The notes beneath the pieces were generated by a model, which saw only the letters and a list, made by a program, of their open reading frames with translations, was not told the DNA's origin and did no database searches. 64,000 bases of DNA from contig CAZTZO010000001.1 of NCBI GenBank assembly GCA_964618075.1, forward strand, positions 119,120 to 183,119, in the 5' to 3' direction. This document shows, piece after piece, positions 17,486-26,812 of the stretch (within the stretch, counting starts at the first letter, position 1; each line of letters begins with the position of its first letter). This stretch comes from CAYTMY01 sp964618075 (GTDB taxonomy: Bacteria; Bacillota; Clostridia; Eubacteriales; Anaerofustaceae). The position numbers were made by a program, and so were the translations under genes.

Positions 17486-18655
17486 TTACGATATTTCCGT
17501 TTGACTGTTTATATCGTCGTTTTCTATCGTTTCAACGGGTGTATTATTTTCTACGTTGTTGTCTTGTAACTCTATAGCGTCTGATACGTTCATTTCTTCC
17601 ATCTGCTCCGGCGTTTTTATATCTATTTTCCAGCCTGTCAGCTTTGCGGCAAGACGCACGTTCTGTCCCTCCTTGCCTATGGCAAGAGAAAGCTGAGAAT
17701 CGTCTACTACGACAAGAGCAGTGCGAGTCTCTTCATTTAATTTTACTTCGATTACCTGAGCCGGCGAAATTGCGTTCATTATATAAATAACCGGATCGTC
17801 ATTATACAAAACTACGTCTATTCTCTCAAAAACAAGCTCGTTAAGTATATTTTGTATTCTCATTCCCTTTTGACCGACGCACGCTCCGACAGCGTCAATA
17901 TCCGGATTCTGGGCATAAACAGCTATCTTTGTTCTGCTGCCTGCTTCTCTGGCGATAGATTTAATTTCAACCACGCCGTCAAATATTTCAGGTATTTCCA
18001 TCTCAAATAAACGCTTTATAAGCATAGGGTGTGTGCGGGATACATATATCTGAGAGCCTTTGTTCGTTTTTACGACGTCGCTCACATACACCTTGAGTCT
18101 CATACCTGAAAAATACTGTTCTCCGGGCATTTGATTCTGGAAATTCATTGTTCCCTCAGCTTTACCGAGATTGACATAAACATTGTTTCTGTCCGTCCTT
18201 TGTACTGAGCCTGTTATTATCTCATCCTTCTTCTCAAGATAAGTGTCAAATACAATATTTCTTTCGGATTCCTTTAAACGCTGCAAAATTAGCTGCTTTG
18301 CATTCTGAGCTGCTACTCTTCCGAAATCCATTGGGTCAACGGCAAACTCCACCATGTCTCCGAGTTCATATGCAAGAGAAAGCTTTTTTGCTTCCTCAAG
18401 GCTTATCTCATTGAGCTCGTCCGTCATTTCTTCTACGACTTCTCTCTGAGCGTATACGTCCGTTTCTCCCGTTTCTCTGTCTATTTCAACGCGTACGTTT
18501 TGTGCGCCCTTATAGTCCCTTTTATACGCTGAAACCAAAGCCGCTTCGACAGCGCTTATTATCTCTTCTTTATCAATCCCTTTTGTGCGCTCTATTTCAT
18601 CGAGAGCTTCCATAAAGTTTTTGAGCGAATCCTTTTGTGTGTCCTGTTTTTTCAT
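17486..18655 (-). CDS. nusA: Transcription termination/antitermination protein NusA
   Basis: About 389 residues: N-terminal RNA-polymerase-binding domain (FMEALDEIERTKGI), an S1 domain (~135-200) and two KH domains with VGQKGMRIQNI and IGKEGQNVRLAAKL, without the acidic repeats seen in proteobacteria. Two adjacent ATGs exist (18658 and 18655). GGAGG is two bases from the first and five from the second, so the second is preferred. NusA controls pausing, termination and rRNA antitermination. Confidence 0.97.
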   Translation of the reverse strand: MKKQDTQKDSLKNFMEALDEIERTKGIDKEEIISAVEAALVSAYKRDYKGAQNVRVEIDRETGETDVYAQREVVEEMTDELNEISLEEAKKLSLAYELGDMVEFAVDPMDFGRVAAQNAKQLILQRLKESERNIVFDTYLEKKDEIITGSVQRTDRNNVYVNLGKAEGTMNFQNQMPGEQYFSGMRLKVYVSDVVKTNKGSQIYVSRTHPMLIKRLFEMEIPEIFDGVVEIKSIAREAGSRTKIAVYAQNPDIDAVGACVGQKGMRIQNILNELVFERIDVVLYNDDPVIYIMNAISPAQVIEVKLNEETRTALVVVDDSQLSLAIGKEGQNVRLAAKLTGWKIDIKTPEQMEEMNVSDAIELQDNNVENNTPVETIENDDINSQTEIS

Positions 18656-18666
18656 CATGTCCTCCG

Positions 18667-19131
18667 TTAAAACTCAAAGTCAAAATGCAAGTTAATCTTG
18701 CCCACGTCGTCTTTGTTTATTTTTATACTTTCGCCTGTATCAAGCCCAAATGTAAATTCATCAGACTTATAATCATTCAATATGCAGGTAAACTTTTTCT
18801 TACCATCTATCGCTTTATATAACGAAACATCTACCATACTGCCTTTAAAGCGGATATAGTCCTTTTCTTTATTCAAAACCCTGTTTACGCCGGGTGAAGA
18901 AACCTCAAGAATAAAGTTTTCGTTGTTTATTTCGCTCTTATCTATAAGCTCAGATATATCCGTGCTTATAGACGCGCAGTCTTCGATACCTATATGTCCT
19001 TTTTTAAGCTCAACGTAAAAGCGCAGTATCTGCTCGCTTCCTTCTTTTTTAAATTCCGCATCCACAAGCTCCGCCGCATGTTTTTCTATTATCGGCTCGA
19101 CAAGCTGCTTCATTTCGTCAATGAATCTCAT
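18667..19131 (-). CDS. rimP: Ribosome maturation factor RimP
   Basis: 154 residues from the ATG at 19131, chosen because GGGAG is six bases upstream and the family starts there; upstream in-frame ATGs fall before or within the ribosome site. It has the N-terminal alpha/beta domain (ISTDISELID...FILEVSSPGVNRVL) and a C-terminal SH3-like domain. It assists 30S maturation. First gene of the nusA-infB operon. Confidence 0.94.
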   Translation of the reverse strand: MRFIDEMKQLVEPIIEKHAAELVDAEFKKEGSEQILRFYVELKKGHIGIEDCASISTDISELIDKSEINNENFILEVSSPGVNRVLNKEKDYIRFKGSMVDVSLYKAIDGKKKFTCILNDYKSDEFTFGLDTGESIKINKDDVGKINLHFDFEF

Positions 19132-19151
19132 TTTTTCTCCCATTAAATCGG

Positions 19152-19175
19152 AATGAGTGGGAAAACCCACTCATT
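19152..19175 (-). promoter_or_regulatory. Hairpin at the 5' end of the nusA-infB operon transcript
   Basis: A perfect 10-bp stem, AATGAGTGGG (19152-19161) with CCCACTCATT (19166-19175), and a four-base loop. It starts about five bases after the predicted start site and ends ~21 bases before the rimP ATG. No U-tract follows, so it is not a simple terminator. It may protect the mRNA 5' end or be part of feedback control. Confidence 0.7.
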
Positions 19176-19186
19176 TAAGCGATATT

Positions 19187-19215
19187 ATTTTAACACAACA
19201 ATGAATATTTGTAAA
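19187..19215 (-). promoter_or_regulatory. Sigma-A promoter of the rimP-nusA-infB operon
   Basis: Minus-strand -35 TTTACA (19210-19215), 17-bp spacer, -10 TAAAAT (19187-19192). The predicted start is near 19180, giving a leader of about 50 bases. Confidence 0.8.
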
Positions 19216-19470
19216 GGAAAATAAAAGAAAATCGGCCGTAAGGCTCAATTAAATCAATCAGATGTATGCTTAGCTGTTTTAAAGATACCTATTATTATAT
19301 CATCGTTATCTAAAAAAGGGCACCATAGAAAAAACTCTCACAATTTATGGTTTTAAAAGCATAGTTTTATAATAATTTTTAAGCCGATAAAATACAAAAC
19401 AACTATATAAAAGAGATGACAAATTTTTATTGTTTTAACAAGTATATTTATGTGATAAAATAAACATGAT
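19216..19470. other. A/T-rich intergenic region between rimP and rnhC
   Basis: This divergent gap is strongly A/T-rich. Apart from the rimP promoter and hairpin on its left, the only feature I see is a weak rightward -10 TAAAAT at 19456-19461, nine bases before the rnhC ATG. No ORF, tRNA-like fold or repeat was recognised. Confidence 0.5.
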
Positions 19471-20337
19471 ATGGAAAAATATATTACAGATCTAATGCAA
19501 TTTATTGCCAGCGAAGGCTACCTGATAGAAAAAACAACCGAAATACCTTACGGCAGACAGATAGTCGTCTGCGACTCATCATCAACTGATACCATAAGGA
19601 TATACCAAAACAAAAAGAAGCACATAACTCTTGACGCCTCTCAGATAAAATCAAACAAGCTAAAAGCTTTACTTACTGATTTTGAGTGCTCCGATGAGGA
19701 CAGAATACTGCTCAGCCCTCCTCTTATCGGAAGTGACGAAGCCGGAAAGGGAGATTATCTCGGGCCTCTTTGCGTAGCAGCGGTGTATGCCGATGAAAAA
19801 ATGTTTAAGGAGCTTGTTTCCTGCGGAGTTAAGGACTCCAAAAAGCTTAACGACGAAAAGATATCCTCTCTTCGTGAAGAAATCGTAAGGATATGTCCCT
19901 ATTACAGCATTGTGATAATAGGTAATACGAGATTTAACGAGATGTATGAGAAATCGGGCAACATAAATACCATACTTTCGTGGGCTCATGCAACAGCGAT
20001 AAAAAATGTTCTTAAAAACGTAAAATGCAAAAATGTATTGACGGATAAATTCTCATTCGAAGGAAGACTGGAAAGCGCCCTTAAAGGTACAGAAATTAAT
20101 CTGGTGCAAAAGCCAAAGGGCGAAAAAAACGCGGCAGTCGCAGCCGCAAGTATACTTGCAAGAGATACTTATATGAAAAGGCTTCTTGCAATGTCCGAAA
20201 AATACGGTATTAAGTTTTGCGCGGGAGCAGGCGACAGTGCAGACAACGCGGCGCGTTTATTTGTAGAAAAATATAAAAAAAACGCACTGCCGGAAATATG
20301 CAAAATAAGCTATAAAAATACTCAAAAGGTAACATAA
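19471..20337 (+). CDS. rnhC: Ribonuclease HIII
   Basis: 288 residues. The N-terminal ~75 residues form the TBP-like substrate-binding domain of RNase HIII. The catalytic domain starts GSDEAGKGDYLGPL near residues 87-100, with the active-site Asp and Glu, and continues with KDSKKL and the AAASILARDTY segment. It cleaves RNA in RNA/DNA hybrids. No Shine-Dalgarno is visible and a -10 box lies nine bases upstream, so a leaderless mRNA is possible. Its stop overlaps the ligA start (TAATG). Confidence 0.94.
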   Translation: MEKYITDLMQFIASEGYLIEKTTEIPYGRQIVVCDSSSTDTIRIYQNKKKHITLDASQIKSNKLKALLTDFECSDEDRILLSPPLIGSDEAGKGDYLGPLCVAAVYADEKMFKELVSCGVKDSKKLNDEKISSLREEIVRICPYYSIVIIGNTRFNEMYEKSGNINTILSWAHATAIKNVLKNVKCKNVLTDKFSFEGRLESALKGTEINLVQKPKGEKNAAVAAASILARDTYMKRLLAMSEKYGIKFCAGAGDSADNAARLFVEKYKKNALPEICKISYKNTQKVT

Positions 20338-22334
20338 TGCAAACTGAATTGATAAAAAACAGAATGGACGAGCTGTATGAATTGCTTAATTCATACAATA
20401 AAGAATACTATGAACTTGACTCTCCGAGCGTGAGCGACGAATATTACGATTCACTCGTGCGTGAATTGTCTGCGCTGGAAACAGAAAATCCTAAATACGC
20501 AAGAAATGATTCCCCTACCAAAAAAGTCGGCGGAAGGGCTTTGTCCCAATTTAGTAAAATAGTCCATAAGACGGCGCTTTTGAGCCTTGCAAACGCTTAT
20601 GATGACGCTGGTTTAAGAGAATTTGATTTGCGTATAAAAAAGGTTCTCGACAAATACGAATATGCCTGTGAAAACAAATTTGACGGGTTGACTGTTATTT
20701 TGACATACGAAAACGGAAGGCTTGTTCGCGCGGCGACAAGAGGCGACGGTACTGTGGGTGAAGATGTGACACAAAACGTCATGGGTATAAAAAGCATACC
20801 GCACCAACTCAAGGATACGTTTAACATGAGTATCCGCGGAGAAGTCGTAATGAACAAAAGCGATTTTTTGAGATTAAACGAAAAGAGAAGTCTTAAGGGC
20901 GAATCCTTGTTTGCAAATCCCAGAAACGCAGCAGCAGGCTCACTAAGGCAGCTGGATCCTGCAGTGAGCGCAAAACGACCGCTTGATATGTATATTTTTA
21001 ATCTTGAAACTATTGATAACAAAACCTTTAAGACGCACTACGAGTCACTTCAGTTTTTAAAAGATTTGGGCTTTAAAGTAAGCGAAGTCAACGTCGCAAA
21101 AGATATTGACGAAGCAATTGAAATCATTAAAACAAAGGGAGAAAATAGAGCCTCCTTGCCCTTTGAAATAGACGGCGCCGTCATAAAAATAAATGATATT
21201 GCCGAAAGAAGCAAGCTTGGCAATACCGCAAAAAGTCCTCGTTGGGCGATAGCTTATAAGTATAACGCACAGGAGGTAAGCACTAAATTACGCAATATCA
21301 CAATTCAAGTCGGAAGAACGGGAGTATTAACACCTGTTGCTGAGTTTGAGCCTGTCAGCGTTTCGGGCAGTACTGTATCACGCGCAACTCTTCATAATAT
21401 TGATAATATTTATGCAAAGGATATACGAATAGGAGATGAAATAATAGTAAGAAAGGCCGGCGATGTCATACCCGAGGTAGTTCGAAGCGTTAAAGAAAAA
21501 AGAAATGATACGCAAGAGATTTTCACCATGCCGCAAACCTGCCCTGTATGCTTTGGCAAGGTCTCACGCGCCGAGGGCGAATCAGCGATAAAATGCTTAA
21601 ATCCGTTATGTGCCGCCAAAACGCTTAGACGCCTGCAGCACTTTACCTCACGCGGAGCTATGGACATTGAAGGCTTAGGCAATGCAATGTGCGAAAGGCT
21701 TATAAATGAAGGCTTTATTGACACTATTGCAGATATATATCATTTAAAAGAGCACAGAAGCGAGCTCGCTTCATTAAAGGATTTGGGTGAAAAAAGCGTC
21801 GACAATTTAATCGAAGCAATAGAAAGAAGCAAACATAATTCTCTTGAGCAGCTTATATTCGGTTTGGGTATTCCTCTAGTAGGGAAAAGCAACGCTAAAA
21901 CGCTCGCAATAGAGTACTCATCTATTGACGCGCTTATGGACTCTCAGGAAGATTCTCTCGTGTTAATTCGTGACGTAGGAGCTAAAATGGCTGATTCTAT
22001 AGTGAGCTTTTTTGCAGACGACGACAATAAAAACCTTATTACAGCGTTAAAGAATTGTGGAATAAATATGTTATACACCGCAGCTAACGAAACAAGAGAG
22101 CTTATATTTGAAAATAAAAGCTTCGTTCTGACCGGTACGCTTGATAATTATACCAGAGATGAGGCAAGCGAAATAATCGAAAACCTCGGCGGAAAGGTTT
22201 CTTCCTCAGTAAGCAAAAAAACCGATTATGTTCTTGCAGGTGTCGCCGCAGGCTCAAAGCTTGCTAAGGCAAATGAGCTGGGAGTAAAGGTTATAGACGA
22301 AAAAGAATTTGAGAAAATGGCAGGCATTCGATGA
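20337..22334 (+). CDS. ligA: NAD-dependent DNA ligase
   Basis: 665 residues, full length. The Ia domain is followed by the adenylation domain with KFDG, catalytic K114. An OB fold, a Cys4 zinc finger (CPVC ... CLNPLC), helix-hairpin-helix repeats and a C-terminal BRCT domain (ENKSFVLTGTL...) complete it. It seals nicks in replication and repair using NAD. Coupled to rnhC upstream and overlapping ispE downstream by four bases. Pairing with RNase HIII suits Okazaki-fragment processing. Confidence 0.98.
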   Translation: MQTELIKNRMDELYELLNSYNKEYYELDSPSVSDEYYDSLVRELSALETENPKYARNDSPTKKVGGRALSQFSKIVHKTALLSLANAYDDAGLREFDLRIKKVLDKYEYACENKFDGLTVILTYENGRLVRAATRGDGTVGEDVTQNVMGIKSIPHQLKDTFNMSIRGEVVMNKSDFLRLNEKRSLKGESLFANPRNAAAGSLRQLDPAVSAKRPLDMYIFNLETIDNKTFKTHYESLQFLKDLGFKVSEVNVAKDIDEAIEIIKTKGENRASLPFEIDGAVIKINDIAERSKLGNTAKSPRWAIAYKYNAQEVSTKLRNITIQVGRTGVLTPVAEFEPVSVSGSTVSRATLHNIDNIYAKDIRIGDEIIVRKAGDVIPEVVRSVKEKRNDTQEIFTMPQTCPVCFGKVSRAEGESAIKCLNPLCAAKTLRRLQHFTSRGAMDIEGLGNAMCERLINEGFIDTIADIYHLKEHRSELASLKDLGEKSVDNLIEAIERSKHNSLEQLIFGLGIPLVGKSNAKTLAIEYSSIDALMDSQEDSLVLIRDVGAKMADSIVSFFADDDNKNLITALKNCGINMLYTAANETRELIFENKSFVLTGTLDNYTRDEASEIIENLGGKVSSSVSKKTDYVLAGVAAGSKLAKANELGVKVIDEKEFEKMAGIR

Positions 22335-23203
22335 AGGATAAGCTGAGGTATCGCGTAAATGCCAAAATCAATATCGGTCTTAATATTCTATGTAAAAGAA
22401 GCGACGGTTATCATGAAGTTGAAACGCTTATGCATCCGATTTCTCTTTATGACGAGCTTGAATTTACACCGAGTAAAGAAATGAATATATTATCCGATGT
22501 ATCAATAGGCTGTTTACAGAAGGACAATATAATTAATAAGTGCATAAACGAAATAGCAAAAAAGACTAATACCGACAGATTTCTTAACGTCGTTCTACAT
22601 AAAAATATTCCCATGCAGGCGGGAATGGGCGGTGGAAGCGCCGACGGCGCTTGCGCAATGATCGCATATAACGAAATATACTCTCTTGGTCTTAGTATTC
22701 AGGAGCTTTGCGAAATAGCCGGTAAAATAGGAGTCGATATAGCGTTTTTTCTATCTGACACAGCGGCTCTGTGTACGGGTATCGGTGAAAAAATAAAAGG
22801 AATAAAGCCCGTTGAAGACGTATGCTGCCTTATTATAAAGCCCGATATAGGAGTTGACACAAAAAAAGCTTATTCATTTGTCGACGAATATTCTGACAGC
22901 TTACAAACAGACTACGTATATCTTATGTCTCTTCTTTACGATTATCCGCACCGACAAATGTCAGATATAATACATAATGAATTTGAAGCTTATGTCTTTT
23001 CCCTTTTGCCTAAATTATCCGAGCTTAAAGACTTGTTATATAGTTACGGAGCCTTTGCTGCGGGTCTTACCGGAAGCGGCTCAGCTTTTTATGCGCTTTT
23101 CGATGATGAAAAGAGAAAAGAAAAAGCCGCACTCGCTTTGTTCGGCAAGTACGGCACAATATTTTCGACTTCTCTATGTTCGAAGGCAATAACAAGATTT
23201 TAA
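22331..23203 (+). CDS. ispE: 4-diphosphocytidyl-2-C-methyl-D-erythritol kinase
   Basis: 290 residues of GHMP kinase fold: KINIGLNIL near the N terminus, the ATP motif PMQAGMGGGSADGA (~96-110), and LTGSGSAFYALF near the C terminus. It catalyses the fourth step of the non-mevalonate isoprenoid pathway. It ends one base before the converging ABC transporter gene, leaving no room for a terminator. Confidence 0.95.
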   Translation: MKDKLRYRVNAKINIGLNILCKRSDGYHEVETLMHPISLYDELEFTPSKEMNILSDVSIGCLQKDNIINKCINEIAKKTNTDRFLNVVLHKNIPMQAGMGGGSADGACAMIAYNEIYSLGLSIQELCEIAGKIGVDIAFFLSDTAALCTGIGEKIKGIKPVEDVCCLIIKPDIGVDTKKAYSFVDEYSDSLQTDYVYLMSLLYDYPHRQMSDIIHNEFEAYVFSLLPKLSELKDLLYSYGAFAAGLTGSGSAFYALFDDEKRKEKAALALFGKYGTIFSTSLCSKAITRF

Positions 23204-23204
23204 G

Positions 23205-25085
23205 CTACGACAGCTCGGATTTACCGGTATACAGCTCATAATATCTTCCCTTTTGTTCAAGCAACTCGCTGTGGTCGCCTCTTTCTATTATTTCACCGCC
23301 CTCAATAACCATTATCGCATTAGCGTTTCTTACGGTTGACAGTCTGTGCGCTATAACGAAAACAGTTCTGTTTTGCATCAGCTTATCCATTCCCTTTTCT
23401 ATATGCGATTCCGTTCTTGTATCCACAGAGCTCGTTGCCTCGTCCAAAATAAGCACCTCGGAATTTGCCACGGCTGCCCTAGCAATAGCTAAGAGCTGAC
23501 GTTGTCCCTGACTTAAATTGGCTCCGTCAGACGACAGAAGAGTGTTATAGCCGTTTGGAAGGTGCGATATAAAGAAATGCGCGTTGGCAAGCTTTGCAGC
23601 TTCTATGACCTCATCGTCCGTAGCGTCAAGTCTTCCGAACCTAATATTTTCCATTACGCTGCCTGTGAAAAGATGCGTGTCCTGCAAGACCATTGCCAGC
23701 GTTCCTCTTAAATCCGCTTTTTTAATATCGCGCACATCTATTCCGTCGTACGTTATACTTCCTTCGCTCACATCATAAAATCTGTTGATAAGATTTGTGA
23801 TTGTTGTCTTTCCTGCGCCGGTCGAACCGACTAGAGCAATCTTTTGATCCGGCTTTGCGTAAAAAGTAATGTGCTTTAAGACCTTCTTTTCTTCGGTATA
23901 TCCGAAGGAAACATCATTGAGCTTAACTGCTCCGCAAATAGGCACATATTCAAAGGTATCTTCCTTGGGTACCTTCCAGAAAAGAGATACCTCTTTATCA
24001 GTCTTTTCCGATTGGATAAACTCATTGTCAGAGTTCATTCGTCCGTATACGGCTGTTACTTTACCTTCATCGGATTCGCTTGGCGTATCTATAAGGGCGA
24101 AAATTCTCTCTGCACCTGCCATTGACGCCAATATAGTGTTCGTAATATTTGCCATTTGGTTTATCGGCTGAAAAAACGAACGGGAGTATTGAAGGAATGA
24201 AGCGGCAGAGCCTATATCAAAATTTCCCGCTATAACCCTTAAGCCACAGCATACCGACACTATTGCGTAGTTGATGTAGGCAAGATTCCCTGTTATGGGC
24301 ATCATAAGTGTCGCGAGCATATTTGCCTTGCCCGCCGAATGCTTTAAATCTTCGTTTAAAACGTTGAAGCTTTCTTTTACTTCATCCTCATGACAAAAGA
24401 CCTTAACAACCTTCTGCCCCTCTATCATTTCCTCGATATATCCGTTTGCCGTTCCGAGAGCTTTTTGTTGCTTTTTAAAATATACTACGCTCTTGCCGCC
24501 TATTATTTTTATAACAATTCCGATAACGCCGAGCATTCCGATTACTATAAGTGTAAGAAGAGGGCTGAGTACAAGCATCATGATAAATGTCGCTATAACG
24601 GTGACAACAGACGTCAACAGCTGCGTAAAGCCCTGACTTATTGCGTTTCTGAGCGTATCAACATCGTTTGTATAACGGCTCATCACTTCGCCGTGCGTAT
24701 GAGTATCGAAAAAGCTTATAGGCATATCCTGCATTTTATCAAACATATCGCGGCGTATCGTATTAAGTATTCCGTTTGAAACACTTACCATGATTCTGTT
24801 CGCAATGTAAGAAGCAACGACTCCGCTTAAATATACCGCGCACATAAACAGTAATAATTTAATAAAAGGAACCAGTTCAAGCGCCGTGGGCGATGTGCGA
24901 ATCAACGGCACAAGACTGTTTACGACAGGCTTTAACATATATGTTCCTACAACTCCCGATAAAGAGCTTACCAAAAGGAATACGAAAACTATAACAAGCT
25001 GAAATTTCTTTTGCATTACATATCCGAGAAGACGTTTGAGCGTTTTCTTTATATTTTTCGGTCTGCTGAAATCCTTTTTTCTCAT
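23205..25085 (-). CDS. ABC exporter subunit, consensus-site half (permease-ATPase fusion)
   Basis: 626 residues: six transmembrane helices (~30-320), a ~45-residue insert before the ATPase domain (~325-385), then the ATPase. The Walker A is GSTGAGKTT and the Walker B is ILDEATSSVD with the catalytic Glu, but the signature is LSQGQ instead of LSGGQ. In heterodimeric exporters this subunit supplies the active Walker motifs, and its altered signature faces the partner's degenerate site. It overlaps the partner gene by four bases. Likely a multidrug or peptide exporter; substrate unknown. Confidence 0.9.
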   Translation of the reverse strand: MRKKDFSRPKNIKKTLKRLLGYVMQKKFQLVIVFVFLLVSSLSGVVGTYMLKPVVNSLVPLIRTSPTALELVPFIKLLLFMCAVYLSGVVASYIANRIMVSVSNGILNTIRRDMFDKMQDMPISFFDTHTHGEVMSRYTNDVDTLRNAISQGFTQLLTSVVTVIATFIMMLVLSPLLTLIVIGMLGVIGIVIKIIGGKSVVYFKKQQKALGTANGYIEEMIEGQKVVKVFCHEDEVKESFNVLNEDLKHSAGKANMLATLMMPITGNLAYINYAIVSVCCGLRVIAGNFDIGSAASFLQYSRSFFQPINQMANITNTILASMAGAERIFALIDTPSESDEGKVTAVYGRMNSDNEFIQSEKTDKEVSLFWKVPKEDTFEYVPICGAVKLNDVSFGYTEEKKVLKHITFYAKPDQKIALVGSTGAGKTTITNLINRFYDVSEGSITYDGIDVRDIKKADLRGTLAMVLQDTHLFTGSVMENIRFGRLDATDDEVIEAAKLANAHFFISHLPNGYNTLLSSDGANLSQGQRQLLAIARAAVANSEVLILDEATSSVDTRTESHIEKGMDKLMQNRTVFVIAHRLSTVRNANAIMVIEGGEIIERGDHSELLEQKGRYYELYTGKSELS

Positions 25086-26812
25086 TGCTCAGCTACTCCT
25101 TTCAGCTGTGAATTATATACTTCTGTGTAGTTTTCATTTGTTTTAAGAAGCTCCTCGTGTGTTCCGACAGCATTGATTTTGCCGTCGTCGATAACTATTA
25201 TCATATCAGCCTGCTGCACAGAGCTTATTCTTTGTGCAATGATTATCTTTGTTGTATCGGGGTGATACTTTTCCCACGCTTCACGTATTTTGGCTTCGGT
25301 GGCAGTATCGACAGCGCTCGTGGAATCATCGAAAATTATTATTTTAGGGTCTTTAAGAAGCGCTCTTGCTATGCATAGCCTCTGCTTCTGTCCTCCCGAA
25401 AGGTTAACGCCTCCCTGTCCTAATAAGGTCTTATATCCGTTAGGCATCGCTTGGATAAAATCGTGAGCTTCTGCCGATTTGCACGCCTGTTCAAGCTGCT
25501 GCTGAGTAGCTTCGGGGGAACCCCACCTCAAGTTTTCTTCTATTGTTCCACTGAACAGCGTATTTTTTTGCAAAACCATACTAACGGAGTTTCGAAGGTT
25601 GTGAGTAGTATATTCTTTTACATTATGATTCCCGACGATAACGCTGCCGGAACTCACATCGTAAAGACGCGGTATCAGCTGAACCAGCGTTGTCTTGGCA
25701 GAGCCTGTCCCTCCGATAACGCCCACAGTCTTTCCCGCTTCTATCTTCAGATTGATATCCTCTAAAATGTTTTGCTCCGCATTTTCATTGTATTTAAAGC
25801 AGACGTTCTTGAATTCGATAGAGCCGTCGGGGACTTGAAGAGAAGAATCTCCTTTATCGTCCTTTATATCTATTTCTTCGTCTAGTATCTCGTTTATTCT
25901 CGATATCGATGCTCTTGACATTATTACGGTAATAAGCACCATGCTGAGCATCATAAGCGACATTAGTATCTGCATAACGTAGCTTATAAAGCTTATCAGT
26001 TCGCCGGTGAGCATAGTACCGGCTACGATCATATTCCCGCCGAACCACAATATTGCTATTATACAGGCGTAAACCGTCAGTGTCCTTGCAGGCATCGTCA
26101 TTACAAGGAATCTCTCCGCCTTTATCGACCAATGCATTAAATCGTCGTTGGATTCGTTGAATTTGTCCTTTTCATGCTTGGCTCGCACAAACGCTTTTAC
26201 TACTCTTATAGCCGTTAAATTTTCCTGTATCGAAGCATTGAGCTTGTCGTATTTCTCAAGCATGACTCTGAATATAGGAAATGTTTTGTAGCTTAAAAAA
26301 CCTATGACTAAAGCGAGCAAGGGTATCGCTACAAGGAATACCAACACAAGCTGACTGTTGATAGTCGCCGCCATTATGATTGCGCTTATCATCATCACAG
26401 GAGCCCTGACAAACATACGCACAACCATAATGAATGAATTTTGCGTATTAATCACGTCCGTGGTAAGCCTTGTAACCAAAGACGGCGTTGTGAAATGGTC
26501 GGTATTTGCAAATGAAAAATTCTGCACCTTGTCAAACAGTGCCTTTCTTATTTTCGCAGCAAAACCTACAGCGGCGGTAGAGCTGAATTTCGCCGCAAAT
26601 ACGCCGCATATCAACGCAAGCAATGCCATAAGCACCATTTGTGCGCCAATAGAAAAAATATACTTTATATCATTGTTGGCAATACCTATATCTATTATCT
26701 TTGACATCAGATACGGTATTCTTATATCCATAACGACCTCGGCGATAACACATAACACCGAGCCTATAACATCCCAAGTATATTCCTTTGCAAAAGGTAA
26801 AATTTTCTTCAT
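25082..26812 (-). CDS. ABC exporter subunit, degenerate-site half
   Basis: 576 residues: six transmembrane helices, then an ATPase domain whose Walker A reads GGTGSAKTT and whose Walker B reads IFDDSTSAVD, with Asp replacing the catalytic Glu. The signature LSGGQ is canonical and completes the active site of the partner. This is the BmrC/TM287-like half of a heterodimeric exporter. It is translationally coupled to the MarR gene upstream (four-base overlap) and the partner downstream. Confidence 0.9.
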   Translation of the reverse strand: MKKILPFAKEYTWDVIGSVLCVIAEVVMDIRIPYLMSKIIDIGIANNDIKYIFSIGAQMVLMALLALICGVFAAKFSSTAAVGFAAKIRKALFDKVQNFSFANTDHFTTPSLVTRLTTDVINTQNSFIMVVRMFVRAPVMMISAIIMAATINSQLVLVFLVAIPLLALVIGFLSYKTFPIFRVMLEKYDKLNASIQENLTAIRVVKAFVRAKHEKDKFNESNDDLMHWSIKAERFLVMTMPARTLTVYACIIAILWFGGNMIVAGTMLTGELISFISYVMQILMSLMMLSMVLITVIMSRASISRINEILDEEIDIKDDKGDSSLQVPDGSIEFKNVCFKYNENAEQNILEDINLKIEAGKTVGVIGGTGSAKTTLVQLIPRLYDVSSGSVIVGNHNVKEYTTHNLRNSVSMVLQKNTLFSGTIEENLRWGSPEATQQQLEQACKSAEAHDFIQAMPNGYKTLLGQGGVNLSGGQKQRLCIARALLKDPKIIIFDDSTSAVDTATEAKIREAWEKYHPDTTKIIIAQRISSVQQADMIIVIDDGKINAVGTHEELLKTNENYTEVYNSQLKGVAEQ

